DNA of 64,000 nt from Pseudomonadota bacterium. GTDB lineage: Bacteria > Pseudomonadota > Gammaproteobacteria > Xanthomonadales > SZUA-36. This document shows, piece after piece, positions 46,469 to 54,317 of the stretch. The stretch is taken from NCBI GenBank assembly GCA_015222805.1, contig JADFVZ010000020.1:1-64000 (forward strand), given 5' to 3'. Numbering within the stretch: the stretch's first letter is position 1; each line of letters starts with the position of its first letter. The translations under genes and the position numbers were made by a program. The notes beneath the pieces are model-generated. The model was not told the DNA's origin and did not search any database. It was given only the letters and a program-made list of their open reading frames with translations.

Positions 46469-46844
46469 ATTAATTGGCAGCCTGGTTATCCTGCTGGGCG
46501 CAATCTTTTTACTGCTGGCCAGTATCGGTGTTGTGCGCATGCCCGACAGTTATAACCGCATCCAGACCGGAACCAAGGCGACAACCCTGGGTTTGATCCT
46601 GGTATTAACCGGTATTGCAATTTACCATCCCGGCTGGACCTGGAAACTGGTCATACTTATTTACTTTGTGCTGATCAGCAACCCCGCATCATCGCATGCG
46701 TTGGCACGAGCGGCCCACCGCCTGGGTATTTTCAAAACCGATACTACTGTGATCGATCATTTGGAAGAATTTGAAACTGTGGCTGAAACAGAAATTGACA
46801 CTGATGCTGGCGACTCTTCCGGCACTGAGCAGGAGCAGTCATAA
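46461..46844 (+). CDS. mrpG: Mrp/Mbh-type antiporter subunit G
   Basis: A 127-residue protein with three helices. The MrpG signature is LASIGVVRMPDSYNRIQTGTKATTLG, followed by NPASSHALARAAHRLG. An acidic C-terminal tail of about 30 residues (Glu/Asp-rich) is longer than usual. It shares one base with the next gene (46844). Confidence 0.92.
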   Translation: MTELIGSLVILLGAIFLLLASIGVVRMPDSYNRIQTGTKATTLGLILVLTGIAIYHPGWTWKLVILIYFVLISNPASSHALARAAHRLGIFKTDTTVIDHLEEFETVAETEIDTDAGDSSGTEQEQS

Positions 46845-47527
46845 TGTTAAAAAGACTATTTATGCTTATCGCCCTGGTCCTCATTGCTATCCTGTTTTTC
46901 GATGTTGCCAGTAACTTCACCGAACGCAGTGAATTAAGCGGTATTTCCCAATACTACGTAGAGCAGGGTGCAGAAGAACTGGGCGCTGCCAACCTGGTAA
47001 CTTCGGTTGTGGTTACTTACCGCGGACTGGATACCCTGGGTGAAGTTACGGTGCTATTCATCTCAGCGGCTGGCGCTTCACTATTATTGCGCCGGCGTCG
47101 TAACACCAACAAAAAGCTTGTTGTTGAAGAATCGTCAGAAATTGTGCAAACAACCCTCAGTATTATGTTTCCTATCATCATGCTGTTTGGTGTTTACATC
47201 TTTATTAATGGCCACCTGACCCCCGGTGGCGGTTTTCAGGGCGGTGCGGTTGTCGCTTCTGCCTTGCTATTCTTCATGCTGGCCCGGCCCAATGATTCCA
47301 TCAGCCATAAGTTATTAATGAAGATCGAATCCCTGTCCGGCTTCACCTATGTGGTGCTGGGGGTGCTGGGTGTCATCCTGGCCGGTGGTTTTCTCGATAA
47401 CCGGGTACTTGGACTGGGTGAATTCGGTTCACTCTTCAGTGCCGGCCTGATCCCGCTGATTTATATCCTGGTGGGCCTGAAAGTTGGTTCAGAACTCGGC
47501 AGCCTATTACAGAAGTTCAGGGAGTAG
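46844..47527 (+). CDS. mrpB: Mrp/Mbh-type antiporter subunit B (MbhE/F-like)
   Basis: A 227-residue membrane protein. The N-terminal part (VTYRGLDTLGEVTVLFISAAG) is like MbhE. The C-terminal part (GHLTPGGGFQGGAVVASALLFFML) is the MnhB domain. The two portions correspond to the ends of MrpA and MrpB in Mrp systems and to MbhE/MbhF in archaeal complexes. mrpC follows after 9 bp. Confidence 0.9.
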   Translation: MLKRLFMLIALVLIAILFFDVASNFTERSELSGISQYYVEQGAEELGAANLVTSVVVTYRGLDTLGEVTVLFISAAGASLLLRRRRNTNKKLVVEESSEIVQTTLSIMFPIIMLFGVYIFINGHLTPGGGFQGGAVVASALLFFMLARPNDSISHKLLMKIESLSGFTYVVLGVLGVILAGGFLDNRVLGLGEFGSLFSAGLIPLIYILVGLKVGSELGSLLQKFRE

Positions 47528-47536
47528 GGAATAACT

Positions 47537-47902
47537 ATGTTTGAATTTAATCTACCCCTGGCAAATATTGTCCTGGTAACCGGGTTTTTACTTATCCTGA
47601 GTGGCTTGTGGGCGATGTTTATCCATAAAAATATCATTCGCATGATTATTGGTTTCTCCTTAATGGATACCGGCATCCACATGATTATGGTTGCGCTGGG
47701 TTATATCACCGGCGGTACGGCCCCGATTTTTGATGATGCAGTCGATGGCATGCAAATGGTCGACCCGGTTCCCTCCGCGCTGGTACTGACGGCAATCGTG
47801 ATTGGATTAGGTGTGACTGCGGTCATGCTCTCCTATGCGGTCAAAATCCACCAGGCTAAAAATTCCCTCTCTATTGACGATTGTGCAGAACAGAAATGGT
47901 AA
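47537..47902 (+). CDS. mrpC: Mrp/Mbh-type antiporter subunit C (NuoK-like)
   Basis: A 121-residue NuoK-like protein with three helices. MIIGFSLMDTGIHMIMVALGYI corresponds to the MrpC/NuoK second helix, and DPVPSALVLTAIVIGLGVTAVML is the third-helix signature. It ends inside the start of the next gene (7-nt overlap). Confidence 0.92.
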   Translation: MFEFNLPLANIVLVTGFLLILSGLWAMFIHKNIIRMIIGFSLMDTGIHMIMVALGYITGGTAPIFDDAVDGMQMVDPVPSALVLTAIVIGLGVTAVMLSYAVKIHQAKNSLSIDDCAEQKW

Positions 47903-50900
47903 CTGAACTCCTGAGTCCGCTGAATATCATTATTATTGCGCTGGGCGCAGGCTTTCTGCTGCCCCTGATCCATGCCAGGTCCCCGCGCTTTGCCGGGCAG
48001 GTAATGTTTGCAAGTTTATTGTATTTTGTGATTATCAGCGCCTATCACTTTTATACTTTGATCGGCGGCGCACCAGCCGTTGAAATTATTACTGCCGGCA
48101 TCCAGCCGCCATTTGCTATCAACCTGCGCTTTGGCCTGGCTGAAGCCTTTGTTTTACTAGCTGTCAACACGGCTGCCCTGTTCGGTGCCAGGTATATGTT
48201 TGATGAGCTTAGAGAACATGCTTCGGCAATGATCCTGTTTATTGTCTGGATCATGGGTATCAACGGCATGGTGATGACACGTGACCTGTTCAACCTGTTT
48301 ATTTTTGTTGAAATCACTGCGGTCAGCAGTTTCGTGCTGGTTGCCATGCGTGCTAATTCGATTGCGCTTTCAGCCGGCTTTAAATATGTCATTGCAGGTA
48401 CTATGGCTTCCGGATTCCTGTTGCTGGGTACCATGTTGTTGTACTACCAGACTGGTACCTTAAATATTGATGACCTGATCATTCATCAGGAAATGATTAC
48501 CGGCCCCTTCGGCACGGCGGCATTAATGCTGGTGCTGGGTGCCATCCTGGTTGAGCTCAAACCCTTCCCGGCCAATGGCTGGGGGCTGGATGTATACCAG
48601 GCAGCTCCTGCAGGTATTGCCGCGCTACTATCGGTTGGTGTTTCCGCCGCTTACCTGTTTGCACTGTATAAAATCCTGCCGTTGCTGACCTCATTTTTAC
48701 CTGTGATTGCAGCCACCGGTTTGCTGACTTTTGTGGCTTCAAACTTTATCGGTTTGCGCCAGTCAGACCCGCGGCGTCTACTTGGGTATTCATCCGTTGG
48801 CCAGCTTGGCTTAATGGTGACAGCATTAGCCCTGCTGACTAAATTCTCTTTAACAGAATATATTCCACTGGTTGTGGGCGGTCTGTTTATCAGTCATTTC
48901 CTTGCCAAAGCCGGCTTGTTCTGGCTGGCTGGAATCATCAAGGGTAGTGAACTTGGCGACTGGTCACAACTGCGCAGCAAACCTGTACTGATCATTGCCT
49001 TCCTGTTTTTGATCACCGCATTGGCCGGCCTGCCGCCATTCCCCACTTTCTGGGCGAAATGGCAGCTGGTAATGAGCCTGATGGAATACCAGCAACATGG
49101 CTGGGTATTCTTTATCCTGCTGGGATCGCTGCTGGAAGTGGTTTACCTGTTTCGTTGGTTTGGAAAAGCGGTTAGCAGTCAGTCTGATAAAGCGCTGGAT
49201 ATCTCGAGTAGTGGTAATCGGCAATGGCTGCCCGTGGTCTTGTTTGTTGGTTTGTTACTCGCTTGCGGGCAGGTAATGGCCAGCAGTTTTGACCTGCCGG
49301 TGATGGCTTTGCTGCCAGTTTACGCAGGTTTATTGCTGATGCTTATTGATGGCCTGGGTGAAAGGCTTAAACAGATTGCTTCCTTGCTGGTTATTATTGC
49401 CTATAGCGTCTATTTGATCCCTTCACTGGATGGTCTCAACTGGATTTTCGGCTTGATGCTGCTGCCGGGTTCCATCCTGATACTGATAGCATCTACTTAC
49501 CAGCAGGGCACTGCAAGACCCGGATTTTACCCCCTGTTTGTGATGCTGGTACTGTCATTGGGTACTTTGCTTGCGGCAGAAACCATGCTGGGCTTCTTCC
49601 TCGCCTGGGAGCTGATGACTGTCAGCTCATACCTGTTGGTGAGCCTGGGTAAAAAAGCCACCCGGCCATCCCTGGTTTACCTGGTCTTTTCCATCGCCGG
49701 CGCCTTTTTGATCCTGTTTGCTTTTGCGCTAATTTATGCACAAACCGGTTCCATGCAGCTTTCAGCTATTGGTCAGGCGGGTATTGTTTCCAATTGGCCG
49801 TTTATCCTGCTGCTTTCAGGCTTCTTTATCAAGATGGGTGGACTGGGCGTGCATGTCTGGCTGCCAGATGCTTATGCAGAATGTGATGATGACTTTACCG
49901 CGATGATGTCATCGGTAGTCAGTAAAGCCGGTGTGTTTGGACTGTTTGTCGTTGGTACACAGATGACCGCACAGTTGAACGACATGGATACCATCCTTAC
50001 CGTCGTTGGCTGGGTTGGGCTGATCATGGCACTGGCCGGTGCGATCATGGCGGCCATGAGTGAAGACATTAAACACCTGCTGGCTTATTCAAGTATTGGC
50101 CAGCTTGGTTATATAGTTACTACGTTCGCTATAGCCAACCATACCGGTTGGGTTGCAGCTATGTACCTGGCAGTTAACCACCTGTTGTATAAGGGCCTTA
50201 TATTCCTCGCTATTGCCGGTGTACTTTACCGGGTTAAAACCCGTTATATGTACCAGATGGGCGGTCTGATAAAAAATATGCCCATCAGTTTTATTTCAGT
50301 ATTGATTGGTATTATCACTATCTCCGGTGTACCGCCCTTACTGGGTTTTGGCGGCAAATGGCTGCTCTACAATGCTTTACTTGAGCGGGGCTGGTATCTG
50401 CAGGCTGGGCTGGCATTTTTCGCCAGTGCGGTGGCTTTCCTCTACCTGTTCAAACTGATCCATACCATTTTCCTGGGGCAGCGCAAGAGCGAACACGAGC
50501 ATGTCAAAGAAGCCCCTCTGGCCCTGTTGATTCCACAGATTACCTTTATGGTACTGATAATGGCCTTCTCGATGTTCCCGAACATCCTGATCCAGCCGCT
50601 TTCTGATGCTGTAGCTCCGTTCATGGCCTCAACCTTTACCTGGGAAGGCTACCTGTTGATCACTGAAAATGGTTACTGGAATGGCTTCCTGGTGATGAAT
50701 ATTGTAGGTGTCCTGTTTATGGCACCGGCAATCCTGCTGTGGCTGGTTTCGAAGAAGATGAAAGTACAGAAAGTGAAACAGTTCAATATTGTGTTCGCGG
50801 CGGAAAGGCCCTTTACCCCGGCGACTACACATTATGCGTATAACTTCTATGCGTTCTATGACAAAGCCATTGGCTTTTTAACCCGGCCGGATGCAACTCG

Positions 50901-51039
50901 CTTCTGGAATGGGGTCTCCGAATGGGGGCATACCGTCGGTGCTTCGCTGCGCAGGTTCTATACCGGTAACGGACAGACCTATGCCGGCTTAATTCTGTTT
51001 TATATCGGCGTAATGTACCTCGCCGTGAGGACACTGTAA
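47896..51039 (+). CDS. Fused pair of MrpD/NuoL-like antiporter subunits (MbxH-MbxH'-like)
   Basis: A 1047-residue membrane protein from ATG 47896, about twice the length of MrpD. The first half (about 1-490) has the channel Glu139 (FIFVEITAVSSF) and Lys222 (LVELKPFPANGWGLDVYQAAP). The second half (about 510-950) repeats the fold with Glu572 (AWELMTVSSYLL), Lys646 (FFIKMGGLGVHVWLPDAY), Lys677 (VVSKAGVFG) and Lys766 (HLLYKGL). Both halves therefore keep the ion-path residues, giving two translocation units in one chain. Archaeal Mbx has two separate H-type genes. A single fused chain is unusual. The gene overlaps its neighbours (ATG inside mrpC; stop shares a base with the NuoH-like gene). Confidence 0.9.
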   Translation: MVTELLSPLNIIIIALGAGFLLPLIHARSPRFAGQVMFASLLYFVIISAYHFYTLIGGAPAVEIITAGIQPPFAINLRFGLAEAFVLLAVNTAALFGARYMFDELREHASAMILFIVWIMGINGMVMTRDLFNLFIFVEITAVSSFVLVAMRANSIALSAGFKYVIAGTMASGFLLLGTMLLYYQTGTLNIDDLIIHQEMITGPFGTAALMLVLGAILVELKPFPANGWGLDVYQAAPAGIAALLSVGVSAAYLFALYKILPLLTSFLPVIAATGLLTFVASNFIGLRQSDPRRLLGYSSVGQLGLMVTALALLTKFSLTEYIPLVVGGLFISHFLAKAGLFWLAGIIKGSELGDWSQLRSKPVLIIAFLFLITALAGLPPFPTFWAKWQLVMSLMEYQQHGWVFFILLGSLLEVVYLFRWFGKAVSSQSDKALDISSSGNRQWLPVVLFVGLLLACGQVMASSFDLPVMALLPVYAGLLLMLIDGLGERLKQIASLLVIIAYSVYLIPSLDGLNWIFGLMLLPGSILILIASTYQQGTARPGFYPLFVMLVLSLGTLLAAETMLGFFLAWELMTVSSYLLVSLGKKATRPSLVYLVFSIAGAFLILFAFALIYAQTGSMQLSAIGQAGIVSNWPFILLLSGFFIKMGGLGVHVWLPDAYAECDDDFTAMMSSVVSKAGVFGLFVVGTQMTAQLNDMDTILTVVGWVGLIMALAGAIMAAMSEDIKHLLAYSSIGQLGYIVTTFAIANHTGWVAAMYLAVNHLLYKGLIFLAIAGVLYRVKTRYMYQMGGLIKNMPISFISVLIGIITISGVPPLLGFGGKWLLYNALLERGWYLQAGLAFFASAVAFLYLFKLIHTIFLGQRKSEHEHVKEAPLALLIPQITFMVLIMAFSMFPNILIQPLSDAVAPFMASTFTWEGYLLITENGYWNGFLVMNIVGVLFMAPAILLWLVSKKMKVQKVKQFNIVFAAERPFTPATTHYAYNFYAFYDKAIGFLTRPDATRFWNGVSEWGHTVGASLRRFYTGNGQTYAGLILFYIGVMYLAVRTL

Positions 51040-51959
51040 TGAACTGGGCTCTGAGTATTTTTTATTACATCGTCACAGTGTTGGTGGTGCTAGTTTACGG
51101 ATTGCTGCTTTACGCTTTTATCGCCAAAACCATGGCGCGGGTACAGGGTCGGATCGGCATTCCGATTTACCAGCCTTTCCTGGATATTATCCAGACTTAC
51201 GGCAGGCGTACAGCGGTTACCCATGGTTATATGTTTGACCTCGGTCCGGTCTTCCGCTTAACCGGTGGACTTGGCACATTGGCGTTTATACCGGTGATCT
51301 ACGGTAGTGAAATATTCGGCAATTTCCATTTTGCCGGTGACCTGTTGCTGGTCATGTACTTTATCTTTTTCGGCCAGCTGGGCATGGCGCTGGGTGCCGG
51401 TGAGAGTGGCCATCCCTATGCACCCATGGGTATTGCCCGTGGACTGGCGCAGATGACCGCTTTTGAAGTACCGTTTGCACTGGCAGTAATTGCGGTATTC
51501 ATGCAGTACGAAACCGCTTCGATTACGGAGATTGTTGCCGCCCAACAGGGCTCTATTTACAACTGGACCCTGTTTACCAACCCGTTTGCAGTGCTGGCAG
51601 CGATGTTTGCCTTCCTCGGCATGTCGATGTATCCGCCGTTTGACCTGGTGACTGCGCCCAACGAGATTCCGATTGGTCCGCCAACCGAATATCACAGCGC
51701 CTATCTGTCGTTACTGCAAACCAACCGTGCGATCTTTGCCGGTGCCAAACTGGTACTGTTTATGAACCTGTTTTTCGGTGGTGCCACGAACTTACCCATC
51801 ATGGTGCTGAAAACCTGGGCTATCTATATGATCCCGGTTTTAATCGGCGTGGCTTTCCCGCGCTTTAAGGTAGAAAATTCCATCCGCTTCTTTTTAGGCG
51901 TGCCCACACTGGTAGGCATTATCGCAGTACTTTATATGCAGTACTGGGGAACAGTATGA
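51039..51959 (+). CDS. NuoH-like membrane subunit (MbhM/HyfC family)
   Basis: A 306-residue polytopic subunit that links the membrane arm to the Fe-S arm. It shows AFIAKTMARVQGRIGIPIYQ near the N-terminus, GESGHPYAPMGIARGLAQMTAFE in the centre (conserved acidic/polar chain), and PPTEYHSAYLSLLQTNRAIFAGAK. This matches hydrogenase/Mbx-type NuoH proteins rather than the complex I form. It overlaps the NuoB-like gene by 4 nt. Confidence 0.9.
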   Translation: MNWALSIFYYIVTVLVVLVYGLLLYAFIAKTMARVQGRIGIPIYQPFLDIIQTYGRRTAVTHGYMFDLGPVFRLTGGLGTLAFIPVIYGSEIFGNFHFAGDLLLVMYFIFFGQLGMALGAGESGHPYAPMGIARGLAQMTAFEVPFALAVIAVFMQYETASITEIVAAQQGSIYNWTLFTNPFAVLAAMFAFLGMSMYPPFDLVTAPNEIPIGPPTEYHSAYLSLLQTNRAIFAGAKLVLFMNLFFGGATNLPIMVLKTWAIYMIPVLIGVAFPRFKVENSIRFFLGVPTLVGIIAVLYMQYWGTV

Positions 51960-52609
51960 ACAAACAAGATAAAAATCCTGGTAACAACAGGGAAAACCTG
52001 ATCAAGCTCGAAAATGCGGGCCTGACTGCGGAAGAACAGCAACTGTTCTGTGATGCAGTACCGGTACCGTATGAGCCTTACTCACTCGAATTTGTTGAGC
52101 GTTTCCACAACTGGATCCGCGCCAACTCACTCTGGGTGCTGGCTTTCGGAACCGGTTGTGGCGCGATCGAACTCAATCCGTTAATGACCTCGCGTTTTGA
52201 TGCCAATCGATTTGGGGTGATGATGCGGCCGACACCCCGACAGGCATCGGTATTAATTGTTGCCGGTTATTCATCGGTTAAAACACTAAAACGCATCATC
52301 CGTAGTTATGAACAGATGCAGGGTCCGAAGTTCGTTATCGGCCTGGGTATATGCACCATCAATGGCGGCATGTACTACGACAGCTACAACACCATTAATT
52401 GCCTGGACCGCTATATTCCTGTTGATTTATATATCACCGGCTGTATGCCGCGGCCAGAAGCCCTGCTGGCGGGTTTTATGGAGCTCAAGCGCAAAATTAA
52501 AGCAGGCGAATGTGACGGTGCCAATCGCTATGTAAAAGATTTCGACTGGTATAAAGCCAATCAGAAGAAAGTCATTAAAAAATGGGATATGCCGGATTAC
52601 AATTGGTGA
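51956..52609 (+). CDS. NuoB-like Fe-S subunit (MbxJ/MbhJ-like), one cysteine ligand missing
   Basis: A 217-residue relative of NuoB and the hydrogenase small subunit that carries the terminal [4Fe-4S] cluster. Family features are GTGCGAIE (Cys68), RPTPRQASVLIVAGY, GLGICTINGG (Cys133) and PVDLYITGCMPRPEAL (Cys163). The usual first pair (CxxC, or tandem CC in complex I) has Gly65 where a cysteine is expected, leaving three canonical ligands. Cys149 is an extra candidate but lies elsewhere in the fold. This may mean an altered or labile cluster. Confidence 0.88.
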   Translation: MNKQDKNPGNNRENLIKLENAGLTAEEQQLFCDAVPVPYEPYSLEFVERFHNWIRANSLWVLAFGTGCGAIELNPLMTSRFDANRFGVMMRPTPRQASVLIVAGYSSVKTLKRIIRSYEQMQGPKFVIGLGICTINGGMYYDSYNTINCLDRYIPVDLYITGCMPRPEALLAGFMELKRKIKAGECDGANRYVKDFDWYKANQKKVIKKWDMPDYNW

Positions 52610-52614
52610 ACACT

Positions 52615-53157
52615 ATGTTTATGCAAGAATTATGTGAACGCATGACCCGGCAGTTTGACTGTGACCAGGTGATGCATCAAAAAGACGACTTAAGTTTCCT
52701 GCGGGTTGACAGGGACAGGCTCGAAAGTGCCCTGATGTACTTAAAAACCCATGAAGGTTTTGTACATCTCAGCTTTGTGACTGTAATCGACTACATAGAG
52801 GATGGTTTTTTCCGTCTCAACTATATGCTCTACAACTACGACAAAGCCACCAATATTGGCGTGCAGGTGGATATCACCCGGGAAAATCCCAGTATGCATT
52901 CCATTCACCACCTCTGGGCACAGGGATGGACCTATCAGCGCGAGTTGAAAGAAATGTACGGTATCGACTTCCCCGGTAGCCCCCGTGTTGATGAAGAATT
53001 TGTACTTGAAGGCTGGGATGGAATTCCACCCATGCTGCGTGAATTTGATACTGCCAAATTCTGTGAAGACCGCTTTGCCAAGCGCGACGGCAGGGAATCC
53101 CAGGACATTAAACAGACCATGCGCGACAATTTGTACCCCGAAAGAGGGGAGAGCTAA
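52615..53157 (+). CDS. NuoC-like subunit (MbhK/MbxK-like)
   Basis: A 180-residue protein of the 30-kDa complex I subunit family. It has the C-terminal signature WAQGWTYQRELKEMYGIDFPG, equivalent to the family's WxxAxWxEREVxDMFGIxFxGHP, and ends with basic/acidic residues. It supports binding of the NuoD-like subunit. ATG 52615 is taken as the start. GTG 52606 (overlapping the previous stop as GTGA) is equally possible, and neither has a clear ribosome-binding site. Confidence 0.85.
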   Translation: MFMQELCERMTRQFDCDQVMHQKDDLSFLRVDRDRLESALMYLKTHEGFVHLSFVTVIDYIEDGFFRLNYMLYNYDKATNIGVQVDITRENPSMHSIHHLWAQGWTYQRELKEMYGIDFPGSPRVDEEFVLEGWDGIPPMLREFDTAKFCEDRFAKRDGRESQDIKQTMRDNLYPERGES

Positions 53158-53160
53158 GCT

Positions 53161-54303
53161 ATGTTTGATTTAAAACGCTACTCTGAAGCCGAACTGGAAA
53201 GCGGTAAGTTTACCAAGCTCTGGCACGGCCCCCAGCACCCGGGTATTACCGGTAACATGTCGCTCGAACTGACACTCTCCGGAGATGATGTGGTGGAGTG
53301 CAAAACCCATGTGGGTTACCTCCATCGCGGCTTTGAAAAGCTGATGGAACGGCGTACCTATATCCAGAATTTTCCGGTGGTTTGCCGGATTGCTGTACCG
53401 GAACCCACATTCAATGAATATATGTATGCGGCGGCGGTAGAAGAGTTGGCTGGCATTGAAGTGCCTGAGCGTGCCGAATGGCTGCGCTGCCTGAATCTCG
53501 AGATGATGCGTCTTGCCAGCTTCCTGATGTGGCTGGGTGGCGCTTGCGGTTCCTTCGGTATGAGCACGGTCTATCAATGGACTGTTACCCATCGCGATTA
53601 CATGCTGGATCTGTTTGAAGAAATGACGGGCGCTCGAATTTACCATATGTACATCTCCCCCGGCGGTGTGCGTGCGCCATTACCTGACGGTTTTAGCGAA
53701 CGCGCGCTGAGCGTAATGAATGGCATTGAAAAACTGCTGTATGAAATTGAAAGGGTTGCCCTGAATAACCATATCTTCAAAATGCGTTCCCAGGATCTGG
53801 GTATTATTGACCCGGAAATGGTTGATCCTTATGGAATCGTTGGTCCGAATGCACGCGCTTGCGGATTTAAACGGGATGTCAGGAAAGATGCCCCCTACCT
53901 GGTTTACGACCAGCTGGATTTTGAAGTGATTACTGCCGATAAATCCGATGCCTATACCCGTACATTGGTACGCTACCAGGAAATGCATCAATGTATTTCT
54001 TTGATTCGCCAGATGCTTGAACAGATGCCAACCAAAGGTTCGTTCCATGCCGACCTGCCGAATGTACTGCACTGGAAAATTCCTGCCGGACAGACCTATG
54101 TTAAATCTGAATGTACCCGCGGCGAGTACGGCTACTTCCTGGTATCCGACGGCAGCGAGTACCTGCGCCGGGTCACTATTCGCGGCCCCAGTTACACCCA
54201 CGCCATTGCGGTGATGGAAAAGCTGGTTGTGGGCGTCAATATTGCTGATGTCGCTGGTTTGATGGTATCACTGCATACCTATCCGCCAGAGATTGAACGT
54301 TAG
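53161..54303 (+). CDS. NuoD-like catalytic subunit without NiFe cysteines (MbxL-like)
   Basis: A 380-residue protein of the 49-kDa/NiFe large-subunit family. It has HGPQHPGITG (residues 22-31), VGYLHRGFEKLMERRTYIQN, and a central QDLGIIDPEMVDPYGIVGP. In hydrogenases the N-terminal site reads RICGxC. Here it is R76-I77-A-V-P-E81, so both cysteines are gone, with only Cys75 just before. The C-terminus (GLMVSLHTYPPEIER) has no CxxC. It therefore cannot bind a NiFe centre and is Mbx- or complex I-like. The electron acceptor is unknown. It starts 4 bp after the NuoC-like gene. Confidence 0.9.
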   Translation: MFDLKRYSEAELESGKFTKLWHGPQHPGITGNMSLELTLSGDDVVECKTHVGYLHRGFEKLMERRTYIQNFPVVCRIAVPEPTFNEYMYAAAVEELAGIEVPERAEWLRCLNLEMMRLASFLMWLGGACGSFGMSTVYQWTVTHRDYMLDLFEEMTGARIYHMYISPGGVRAPLPDGFSERALSVMNGIEKLLYEIERVALNNHIFKMRSQDLGIIDPEMVDPYGIVGPNARACGFKRDVRKDAPYLVYDQLDFEVITADKSDAYTRTLVRYQEMHQCISLIRQMLEQMPTKGSFHADLPNVLHWKIPAGQTYVKSECTRGEYGYFLVSDGSEYLRRVTIRGPSYTHAIAVMEKLVVGVNIADVAGLMVSLHTYPPEIER

Positions 54304-54317
54304 TTTGGGATAAAGAA

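Noticed and set aside
45428..51039. A plain Mrp Na+/H+ antiporter operon
   Set aside because: There is no full-length MrpA. The MbhD-like part is a separate gene, and the operon continues by overlaps into NuoH/B/C/D-like genes.
53161..54303. NiFe hydrogenase large subunit
   Set aside because: None of the four NiFe cysteines is present and no hydrogenase maturation genes are nearby.
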